Of a stretch of DNA of 5,877 nucleotides, positions 1 through 4,844 are shown one piece after another. The notes under the pieces were generated by a model, which searched no databases, was not told the DNA's origin, and was given only the letters and a program-made list of their open reading frames with translations. The stretch spans positions 1-5,877 of the forward strand of contig JAGLSM010000140.1 of assembly GCA_023135745.1 (NCBI GenBank). The letters are read 5' to 3'. This DNA comes from Spirochaetota bacterium (lineage in GTDB: Bacteria > Spirochaetota > JAGLSM01). The position numbers were made by a program, and so were the translations under genes. Position 1 is the first letter of the stretch; each line of letters starts with the position of its first letter.

Positions 1-835
1 TGGATCCGGTCTCTTTTTCAAATTTTTTAGTATCCAGAGTTTCCGGAGAAGTAAAAAGAAGCTCATAGTCTTCTCCGCCATTCATAGCGTAATCAATTCC
101 ACACTCTACATCAGGATGCGGAATTAATGCTGTGTCTATAACCAATCTCACTCCGCTTTCACTGGAAATATGATTTAGTTCAGTAGATAAACCATCGCTT
201 ACATCTGTACATGAACAAATCTTTATAGATTTTTTTTTAATATATCTGGATTGTAAAATTGGAGGTTCAGGTTTCAGATGCTTCTCTACTGCGCCTTTGT
301 AGGCAGTATAATTACCTTTTAAAATATCAAGACCAAGAGCGGACAATCCCGGTACGCCTGTTACATAGATATAGTCTCCGGAAGCAGCACCGCTTCTTGT
401 CCAGAATTCCTTTGAACTCTTAACTTCACCTACAGCGGAAACAGCAACACAGATATTAGCAGCCTTACTGAAATCTCCTCCGGCAAAACTGACATCCCAT
501 TTTGCAAGACATTCTGTAAACCCCTTGTAAAAAAGCCTGATTTCGTCTTCGCTTATACCCTCATTAACGGCAAGCCCCAGCATAACATATGAAGGATCAG
601 CACCGCATGCGGCAAGATCACTCAGATTAACAGCTACAGATTTATAACCCACATCCTCAAGACTTGAGAATTTTCTCTTAAAATGTATATCCTCAATTAA
701 AAGATCAAGAACAGATACCTGGTTATGGCTCTCTAAATTCAGTAGTGCTCCATCTTCAGCAAACCATCTTTTTACCCTTTTGTCCCTCTCGGGAAAGAAC
801 TGTTTGAAAACACCAAGAAGCTGATTTTCCGTCAT
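1..835 (-). CDS. thiL: Thiamine-monophosphate kinase, 3' end cut by the window edge
   Basis: ThiL phosphorylates thiamine monophosphate with ATP to give thiamine diphosphate, the last step of cofactor synthesis, in the cytoplasm. I translated the minus strand by hand: 278 codons are open from ATG 835-833 to the left edge. Family motifs appear in order: AEDGA (26-30, at the usual GDDAA site), LDLLIEDIHF (43-52, Asp44), AVNLSDLAACGADP (68-81, Asp73), AGGD (118-121), DVSDGLSTEL (211-220) and GGEDYELLF (253-261). These cover the Mg/ATP-binding acidic residues known in ThiL. Family members are about 310-330 residues, so roughly 40 C-terminal residues lie outside the window. An in-frame TAG six bases before the ATG rules out a longer start. 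There is no Shine-Dalgarno, and a TATAAT lies immediately upstream, so the message may be leaderless. The gene is divergent from lspA. Odd: the first Asp of GDD is Glu27, a conservative change. The family call is secure. Confidence 0.95.
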   Translation of the reverse strand, partial: MTENQLLGVFKQFFPERDKRVKRWFAEDGALLNLESHNQVSVLDLLIEDIHFKRKFSSLEDVGYKSVAVNLSDLAACGADPSYVMLGLAVNEGISEDEIRLFYKGFTECLAKWDVSFAGGDFSKAANICVAVSAVGEVKSSKEFWTRSGAASGDYIYVTGVPGLSALGLDILKGNYTAYKGAVEKHLKPEPPILQSRYIKKKSIKICSCTDVSDGLSTELNHISSESGVRLVIDTALIPHPDVECGIDYAMNGGEDYELLFTSPETLDTKKFEKETGS

Positions 836-841
836 AGACTA

Positions 842-869
842 ATTATACCCATACATAATAAAATTACAA
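842..869 (-). promoter_or_regulatory. Predicted sigma-70 promoter of thiL (leaderless spacing)
   Basis: Reading the minus strand, TTGTAA (plus 864-869, four of six consensus bases) is followed after 16 bp by a perfect TATAAT (plus 842-847). Six bases then separate the -10 box from the thiL ATG at 835. This places the expected transcription start at or within a base or two of the A of the start codon. The assignment is motif-based only. Confidence 0.6.
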
Positions 870-912
870 GTATCTATTCTTTAAAAAGTTCATTCATTTT
901 TTATTCATCTTG

Positions 913-925
913 ACCTCTAAGAGGT
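913..925. repeat. Perfect 6-bp inverted repeat between thiL and lspA, possible operator
   Basis: ACCTCT-A-AGAGGT reads the same on both strands, with 6-bp arms and a single central base. It overlaps a possible -35 hexamer TTGACC (910-915) pointing toward lspA. A TATATT at 942-947 could be a -10 for lspA but has no good -35 at the right distance. The arms are too short and the loop too small for a stable RNA hairpin, so a dimeric regulator site is the likelier reading, if it has any function. Confidence 0.3.
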
Positions 926-970
926 ATCTGTTTAGTTTTTTTATATTATTTTTAAGGACTTCTTAATTAA

Positions 971-1555
971 ATGAAAATCAAAAAACACCTCCCTTTTATT
1001 ATTCTCCCGCTGGTTATTCTGATTGACCAGGTCTCAAAAATTCTGATTAGGTATAACTTTGGCCCCGGAGGCGAATATCAGGGACAACACATTAATCTGC
1101 TGGGCAATTTTTTCTGGCTTAATTTTCATGAAAATAAAGGCGTAGCATTCGGCCTGTTTTCTAAACTTCCAACAAGTATTACAATTCCAATATTTGTCGT
1201 TATTAGCCTTCTAGCAATTGGTGTAATAATAAAATTTTACAAAGAATTGCCAAAGGATAAACTGCTTCCAAAGATTTCACTAATGATGATTCTAGGCGGA
1301 GCCGTCGGCAATCTGATCGATAGAATTTTCCTTGGAAAAGTAACAGATTTTCTTGACCTTGCAGTCTATAAAAACGGACTTTACAAAAATATCTGGCCGA
1401 TATTTAATATGGCAGATTCATTTATTGTAGTAGGCGTATCTATTCTTGTTATTATAATGATTTTTGAAAAAAAGGATAGTAAATCAACAGAAGCTGCCAA
1501 AGAGACCGAAATTGAAAAACCAACTGATAATAACAACATTATAGATCAAGCATAG
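971..1555 (+). CDS. lspA: Lipoprotein signal peptidase (signal peptidase II)
   Basis: LspA is an inner-membrane aspartyl protease that cuts the signal peptide from diacylglyceryl-modified prolipoproteins just before the lipidated cysteine. The protein has 194 residues and four hydrophobic segments, near 7-25, 69-89, 103-122 and 145-165. Family motifs are clear: LIDQVSK (17-23), FHENKGVAFGLF (52-63), GGAVGNLIDRIF (109-120) and FNMADSF (145-151). Asp117 and Asp149 match the known catalytic Asp pair. The ATG is preceded by AAGGA (954-958) with 12 intervening bases, slightly long. About 28 polar, charged residues follow the last membrane segment (from EKKDS, 166-170), a longer tail than the minimal family form. 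The gene is followed by lgt after 9 bases, so the two almost surely form an operon and act in consecutive steps. The identification is secure. Confidence 0.97.
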   Translation: MKIKKHLPFIILPLVILIDQVSKILIRYNFGPGGEYQGQHINLLGNFFWLNFHENKGVAFGLFSKLPTSITIPIFVVISLLAIGVIIKFYKELPKDKLLPKISLMMILGGAVGNLIDRIFLGKVTDFLDLAVYKNGLYKNIWPIFNMADSFIVVGVSILVIIMIFEKKDSKSTEAAKETEIEKPTDNNNIIDQA

Positions 1556-1558
1556 GAG
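1554..1558 (+). promoter_or_regulatory. Ribosome-binding site that fixes the TTG start of lgt
   Basis: AGGAG overlaps the lspA TAG stop (1553-1555) and lies six bases before TTG 1565-1567. This is the normal distance, and no ATG or GTG is better placed, so TTG is accepted as the lgt start. The overlap with the stop suggests that ribosomes finishing lspA feed lgt. Confidence 0.8.
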
Positions 1559-1564
1559 TACTCT

Positions 1565-2614
1565 TTGTTTCCGCAGATTATCAATTTTACCTTTCCTACT
1601 CTTTTTCCGTTATTAGTTGCTCTGTCCCTTACCTTTCATTTAATCGCGTATTATAAAAAAAAGCGTATCCTGAAAAGCGATACCGAGATTAATGAAAAAG
1701 TAATCATTAATCTCAACAGTTTAAAAAGCCTTGGAAATACTTTTCTTATTCTTTCTGCTACAGCATTTGTTGCTTTTAACATGCTTCATTTTAAAAACCT
1801 TCCGCTTAGATCCTACGGGGTTTTTCTGGCTTTAGCCTTTCTTACCGGAATATTTTTTGCTCAGAGGCGCGGACCAAGGGAAGGAATTTCTGAAAAACAT
1901 ATCGCGGATATTTCACTTGCTATAATAATTTCCGCATTAATCGGATCCAGAGTATTCTTCCTTATCTTTGAACAACCTCCATCATCATTACTTGAGATAT
2001 TCAAGGCTTGGCAGGGCGGACTCGTAATTTACGGAGGCATTATTTTCGCGGCTGTTACATCCTTAATAATCATAAGGAAAAAAAAGATAGGAATCGGCAA
2101 GGTTTTTGACGTATTTTCTCCGTCTATTGCCTTTGGGATTTTCATAGGAAGACTCGGCTGCTTCTCTGCCGGATGTTGTTACGGAACTGCAACGAATTTT
2201 TTTCTCGGTATGAAATTCCCGATTAACGCTCCGGTTTATGAAAAACTCAATAGTATTATAAACTACAAAGATAAATATCAAAAAGCATTTGATGCACTGC
2301 CAGCTAACCTTATAGCGGATTTAAAAAACGGTCTGGCAGTACACGTTCATCCTTCACAGCTTTACTCATCCTTAAACGGACTCATCCTGTTTTTTCTATT
2401 AACCCTTATGTACAAAAAAAAGAAGTTCGACGGTGAGGTTTTCCTCTGGCTGGTCAGTTACTATTCAATCAGCAGATTTCTTATTGAACTGACACGAATT
2501 GATACTCCGTCAAATCTAATATTCGGACATTTTACAGCAGCCCAAGGTACGGGTATTATACTTCTGCCTGTGGCTCTTGCGGTTATTCTGTATAAAAGGC
2601 TGCGGAAAATATAG
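1565..2614 (+). CDS. lgt: Prolipoprotein diacylglyceryl transferase, extended form
   Basis: Lgt transfers diacylglycerol from phosphatidylglycerol to the lipobox cysteine of prolipoproteins in the inner membrane, the step before LspA. Recognisable parts are LRSYGVFLALAFLTG (81-95), WQGGLVIYGG (149-158), the Lgt signature at GRLGCFSAGCCYG (195-207), VHPSQLYSS (261-269) and SRFLIELTRID (303-313, with Arg304 and Glu308 aligning with E. coli Arg239 and Glu243). Compared with the E. coli enzyme, the His of its SFHGG motif is Tyr156, and the Asn and Glu of GRIGNFINGELYG are Cys199 and Cys204; I recall similar variants in other phyla. The length of 349 exceeds the usual 260-290. Two extra hydrophobic segments (about 12-30 and 54-73) precede the core, and a helical insert (about 222-256) precedes the VHPSQLY motif. 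The gene begins with TTG and is the second gene of the lspA operon. The family is sure; full activity is inferred. Confidence 0.92.
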   Translation: MFPQIINFTFPTLFPLLVALSLTFHLIAYYKKKRILKSDTEINEKVIINLNSLKSLGNTFLILSATAFVAFNMLHFKNLPLRSYGVFLALAFLTGIFFAQRRGPREGISEKHIADISLAIIISALIGSRVFFLIFEQPPSSLLEIFKAWQGGLVIYGGIIFAAVTSLIIIRKKKIGIGKVFDVFSPSIAFGIFIGRLGCFSAGCCYGTATNFFLGMKFPINAPVYEKLNSIINYKDKYQKAFDALPANLIADLKNGLAVHVHPSQLYSSLNGLILFFLLTLMYKKKKFDGEVFLWLVSYYSISRFLIELTRIDTPSNLIFGHFTAAQGTGIILLPVALAVILYKRLRKI

Positions 2615-2622
2615 AAACATTA

Positions 2623-2642
2623 GGGCGTATTGCAATACGCCC
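2623..2642. repeat. 20-bp perfect palindrome after lgt (REP-like unit or terminator hairpin)
   Basis: GGGCGTATTGCAATACGCCC is its own reverse complement; as RNA it folds into an 8-bp stem with a TGCA loop. It starts eight bases after the lgt stop, between the convergent lgt and vapC. No T-run follows on the plus strand. On the minus strand a T-rich stretch (TGTTTCTATATTTT) follows, so it would serve better as a terminator for vapBC. It is far more G+C-rich than its surroundings. From memory, similar GGGCG-TAT-type palindromes occur as dispersed intergenic repeats in several bacteria; only one copy is present here. Confidence 0.6.
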
Positions 2643-2655
2643 CGACATCAATGAC

Positions 2656-2679
2656 CTCCACTTGGATAATTGTGTGGAG
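2656..2679. repeat. Weak 6-bp inverted repeat in the lgt-vapC gap
   Basis: CTCCAC (2656-2661) and GTGGAG (2674-2679) are complementary arms around 12 bases. No T-run lies beside them. It may be chance, or part of the same non-coding element as the palindrome at 2623-2642. Confidence 0.2.
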
Positions 2680-2710
2680 TGAGAATAGGATAGAACGCGG
2701 ATTTGACTCC

Positions 2711-3115
2711 TTATCCTTTCACCCAATTTTCTACATGCAAATTGTTCACTCGCATAAATTCTTTTTCATTATTCGTAATTATAGTCAAATTCTTCGATCT
2801 GGCATGCGCAGCAATTAACATATCCAACGGACCAATCATTTGCCCTTTTCTTTCTAATTCGGCTCTAATTTCACCATAGGTTTGAGTAACACCTAAATCA
2901 TAATCTAAAATTTGAAAGGGTATTAAAAATTCAATTAAAGCTATTTTATTTTTCTCCGGATAATTACTTTTTTGTATTCCATATTCCAATTCAGAAATGC
3001 TTATAGTTGATATGCATAATTCTTCAATTTTAAATTGTTTTATTTTTTCAATTAATTTTTCAGGTCTTTTTTTAATCAAATATATGCAGATATTGGTATC
3101 TAATAAATATTTCAT
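2711..3115 (-). CDS. vapC: VapC-family PIN-domain toxin ribonuclease
   Basis: VapC toxins are Mg-dependent RNases that stop translation, with tRNA or rRNA as the known targets in the family; the cognate VapB neutralises them. The 134-residue length is normal for a single PIN domain. Seen motifs: MKYLLDTNICIYLIKK (1-16, Asp6), SELEYG (41-46, Glu42), IRAELERKGQMIGPLDMLIAAHA (83-105, Asp98) and TIITNNEKEF (111-120). Asp6, Glu42 and Asp98 are the expected metal-binding acids. The fourth position, often Asp after TN, is Asn116, with Glu119 close by, a pattern I associate with this subfamily rather than inactivation. Its ATG shares one base with the vapB stop (TAATG), so translation is coupled. The coding region is more A+T-rich than lspA-lgt or rluD, suggesting acquisition. 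The RNA target cannot be read from sequence. Confidence 0.93.
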   Translation of the reverse strand: MKYLLDTNICIYLIKKRPEKLIEKIKQFKIEELCISTISISELEYGIQKSNYPEKNKIALIEFLIPFQILDYDLGVTQTYGEIRAELERKGQMIGPLDMLIAAHARSKNLTIITNNEKEFMRVNNLHVENWVKG

Positions 3116-3345
3116 TAAAACATTTCTCTATTTTCTATTTCACCCTGTACTCTATCTTTAGATAAAAAATCATCACTAAATTTATTTAAACTGCTGACAA
3201 ATATTCTCCAAACATCATTTTTTGGTATAAGCATAACAATTCCATCAATTTTTTTAATATATACATCTTTCCCTTCAAATCTATAGGTTTTAGGTAATCT
3301 TACCGCTTGACTTTGTCCATTTTTAAATAGTTTAGCTGTTTCCAT
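3115..3345 (-). CDS. vapB: VapB-family antitoxin (AbrB/MazE-like DNA-binding fold)
   Basis: This is the antitoxin partner of the adjacent VapC: it binds and blocks the toxin through its C-terminal part and represses the operon through its N-terminal swapped-hairpin DNA-binding domain. The 76-residue protein begins METAKLFKNGQSQAVRLPK (1-19) and continues YRFEGKDVYIKKI (21-33) and MLIPKNDVW (38-46), the typical VagC/VapB pattern. The remaining acidic tail (about 47-76) is the expected toxin-binding segment. The ATG follows a strong AAGGAGG (plus 3351-3357) at five bases, which fixes the start. The antitoxin-first order with a one-base overlap is the usual arrangement. Autoregulation is supported by palindromic sites on its promoter (3358-3379). 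Confidence 0.92.
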   Translation of the reverse strand: METAKLFKNGQSQAVRLPKTYRFEGKDVYIKKIDGIVMLIPKNDVWRIFVSSLNKFSDDFLSKDRVQGEIENREMF

Positions 3346-3357
3346 ACGCGCCTCCTT

Positions 3358-3379
3358 AGTATATACTCTAGTATAGACT
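3358..3379. promoter_or_regulatory. Tandem palindromic operators for vapBC
   Basis: AGTATATACT (3358-3367) is a perfect 10-bp palindrome. AGTATAGACT (3370-3379) repeats it 12 bp away with one mismatch. The second copy covers the -10 box and the first lies over the expected transcription start. A further AGTAT (3389-3393) abuts the -35 box. This is the layout expected for VapB or VapBC autorepression. The binding itself is inferred. Confidence 0.65.
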
Positions 3380-3398
3380 AAAATCAGGAGTATGTCAA
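3370..3398 (-). promoter_or_regulatory. Strong sigma-70 promoter of vapBC
   Basis: On the minus strand a perfect TTGACA (plus 3393-3398) is followed by 17 bp and TATACT (plus 3370-3375, five of six). Transcription would start near 3363, giving a leader of about 18 bases that carries the AAGGAGG site. The upstream side is very A+T-rich (3397-3444), resembling an UP element. Confidence 0.75.
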
Positions 3399-3444
3399 AT
3401 ATATATTCTACAATTATTTAGATTTTTAATTTTAGAATTTAAAA

Positions 3445-4071
3445 CTATTTCCTGTATTCTGAAACAAAATCATAAACAGGTTCAATATTCGTTAAGTGCA
3501 GATTGCTGCGGTAAGGTTCCTCAATTTTCATCGAGTGCCTCGAAGGACCGTCTATGTGAATATGAAGTGCACCAATGGGGCCGTACCAGACACGTCCCGT
3601 CCGTAAGACATAGCTGAAGAATTTTCTACCTTTGTAATTAGTGTATGGAACTGTATAGGTAATGGTCAGCATTGGGCAGGTCTTCAGGTTATTTTTACTG
3701 AAATTAATCTGAAATGAATAGAGTTGTTTTGTGTATATGTGCGGAACCATTTTGCCCTGCCATTCAACTTTGAAGGATGATAGAGTTGGATGAAGCAGCC
3801 GTAGTTTGCTATCGGCACAATGTATCGGAAAATCCTTTCCCGGGAAAAAGAGAGTCAAGTATCGCATCGGCCTTCTTATGCGGAGTTGAAAACGCATCTT
3901 TACAGAAACTTGCTTCTTATAATATGTCAGATACAGGTCTTCTCTAACAAGTTCAGCCGGTGAAAGTAATTCTGCCATACGTTGTTTGTATATTTGTTTG
4001 AGATCCTGACAGGATGCCGTCAGGAGTAAAATAAGAAAAATTACTATTCTTCTATTTGTTGGTATTTGCAC
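3445..4071 (-). CDS. Candidate lipoprotein of unknown function
   Basis: I do not recognise a family. The 208-residue product has a basic N-terminus (NRR, 6-8), a hydrophobic stretch VIFLILLL (10-17) and then TASC (18-21), a lipobox-like site with Cys21 as the expected lipidation residue. Thr at -3 is looser than the classical Leu-Ala-Gly-Cys form. The mature part is rich in alternating hydrophobic residues and probably beta-structured, including YVLRTGRVWYGPIG (154-167), plus two cysteines (85, 132) that could pair. It begins with GTG at 4071, the first possible start after an in-frame TGA 18 bases upstream, with only a weak ribosome-binding site. It overlaps the preceding gene by 20 bases, so translation is probably coupled to it. 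It would be a client of Lgt and LspA. Lipidation is inferred; a plain signal-anchored protein is the alternative. Confidence 0.75.
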   Translation of the reverse strand: MQIPTNRRIVIFLILLLTASCQDLKQIYKQRMAELLSPAELVREDLYLTYYKKQVSVKMRFQLRIRRPMRYLTLFFPGKDFPIHCADSKLRLLHPTLSSFKVEWQGKMVPHIYTKQLYSFQINFSKNNLKTCPMLTITYTVPYTNYKGRKFFSYVLRTGRVWYGPIGALHIHIDGPSRHSMKIEEPYRSNLHLTNIEPVYDFVSEYRK

Positions 4072-4630
4072 TTTGATTTGTTCTCATATAAGGCTTACGT
4101 CTGTTTATTTTATTCCAGGCTTCAAAGAGATTTGAAAATTTGAAATAGATGCCGATTTCATTTATTACTTCACAGTTGCCGTCAAGCCAAACCCAGGATG
4201 GACGGTAAAATAAGCTGATATAACCGGCTTTTGGAATGGGAATCGGCAGGCTGTAATAAGCACTCAGACCAAACCCGGAACCGCCATTCACCAGAAAATG
4301 ATAACTAATGCCAATTCCCAGCGGCATAGGTAAAGCCGCGGTGGCTTCCGCATACAAGCTGATCAGTCCGTTATTACCGCGGAAATCATTGCCGTCATCT
4401 TTGCTGAAGATATACCTCATCCCGCCGGAAAGAGAAAAGAAATACCAGGTTTTAGTTGCTTCAAAACTAAGCGTAGGGCCTTTTAAATTTTCAGAAAAAG
4501 AGTAGCTCAAGGATGGACCAAGGGCATAAAAACTTTCCGGAACCTTAAAAAAAGCGTCAGCGCTCAAACGAATGTTGACAAGTGAGGAAAGAATCAAAAT
4601 CAAACATATTTTCTTCAATATTTTTTTCAT
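4052..4630 (-). CDS. Exported protein, probable small outer-membrane beta-barrel
   Basis: I do not recognise a family. The 192-residue product opens with a clear signal peptide: KKILKK (2-7), hydrophobic CLILILSSLV (9-18), and SADA (23-26) suggesting cleavage after Ala26. The rest lacks long hydrophobic helices and instead shows short stretches of alternating residues rich in Gly, Tyr, Phe and Ser, such as GPSLSYSF (38-45), WYFFSLSGGMRYIF (62-75), GIGISYHFL (105-113) and GYISLFYRPSWVWL (136-149). These look like outer-membrane strands. The usual C-terminal aromatic residue is missing; a basic, polar tail (177-192) ends the protein, so a periplasmic role is not excluded. The ATG follows AGAGG (plus 4637-4641) at six bases. 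It is the first gene of a pair with the candidate lipoprotein and has its own promoter. Confidence 0.75.
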   Translation of the reverse strand: MKKILKKICLILILSSLVNIRLSADAFFKVPESFYALGPSLSYSFSENLKGPTLSFEATKTWYFFSLSGGMRYIFSKDDGNDFRGNNGLISLYAEATAALPMPLGIGISYHFLVNGGSGFGLSAYYSLPIPIPKAGYISLFYRPSWVWLDGNCEVINEIGIYFKFSNLFEAWNKINRRKPYMRTNQSANTNK

Positions 4631-4657
4631 GAAAAACCTCTTGCTTTATTTATTAAT

Positions 4658-4687
4658 ACTATACTGTTTAATAATATCTTTGTTCAA
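4658..4687 (-). promoter_or_regulatory. Predicted promoter of the envelope gene pair
   Basis: On the minus strand TTGAAC (plus 4682-4687, four of six) is followed by 18 bp and TATAGT (plus 4658-4663, five of six). A start near 4651 would leave a leader of about 20 bases including AGAGG. No other equally good pair is seen before the gene. Confidence 0.5.
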
Positions 4688-4703
4688 GAAATTATTTAAT
4701 TTT

Positions 4704-4740
4704 TTTTAATAACCGGAGGCTCAATCCCTTGTTATTAAAA
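4704..4740. repeat. Inverted repeat with perfect 10-bp arms between divergent promoters
   Basis: TTTTAATAAC (4704-4713) and GTTATTAAAA (4731-4740) are exact reverse complements around 17 bases. The spacer could pair a little further (GG-A-GG with CCCT). The T-run lies on the 5' side on the plus strand and no T-run follows on either strand, so it is not a standard terminator. It sits upstream of both the envelope-pair promoter and the rluD start, where a regulator site or a small structured element would fit. Function unknown. Confidence 0.45.
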
Positions 4741-4772
4741 TATAAAATACATCTAACATAAAACATTCCTGC

Positions 4773-4792
4773 CTGTTATATTTCTGTAACAG
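4773..4792. repeat. Short inverted repeat upstream of rluD
   Basis: CTGTTA (4773-4778) and TAACAG (4787-4792) form complementary 6-bp arms around 8 bases. It lies some 30 bases before a possible -10 for rluD. It may be an operator half-site pair or chance in A+T-rich DNA. Confidence 0.25.
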
Positions 4793-4821
4793 ATAATGCA
4801 TAACCTACTTTATGTCTATTT

Positions 4822-4827
4822 TATACT
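4822..4827 (+). promoter_or_regulatory. Possible -10 element of rluD
   Basis: TATACT matches five of six -10 bases and would give a leader of about 11 bases. No recognisable -35 hexamer lies 16-18 bp upstream, so the call is tentative. Confidence 0.3.
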
Positions 4828-4844
4828 CACAGAAAGATTTATAA

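Noticed and set aside
836..970. TPP riboswitch controlling thiL
   Set aside because: The predicted thiL leader is essentially zero length and no thi-box-like sequence is seen on the minus strand.
2063..2281. 72-codon minus-strand open frame inside lgt
   Set aside because: It lies wholly antisense to the conserved Lgt core, has no family pattern and no convincing ribosome-binding site.
2623..2642. Palindrome as a standard rho-independent terminator of lgt
   Set aside because: No T-run follows on the plus strand; kept instead as a palindrome of uncertain role.
2630..2818. 62-codon plus-strand open frame starting in the palindrome
   Set aside because: It starts inside the palindrome, runs antisense into vapC, has no ribosome-binding site and an unstructured composition.
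2711..3115. VapC inactivated by loss of its fourth acidic residue (Asn116)
   Set aside because: The three main acids (Asp6, Glu42, Asp98) are intact and TNN-x-x-EF endings occur in active-looking VapC relatives, so inactivity is not supported.
3380..3444. Terminator between the envelope pair and vapBC
   Set aside because: Only A/T pairings are available and no G+C stem is present; read-through into vapBC remains possible.
4308..4505. 65-codon plus-strand open frame inside the barrel gene
   Set aside because: It is antisense to a gene with a clear signal peptide and ribosome-binding site; it is a shadow.
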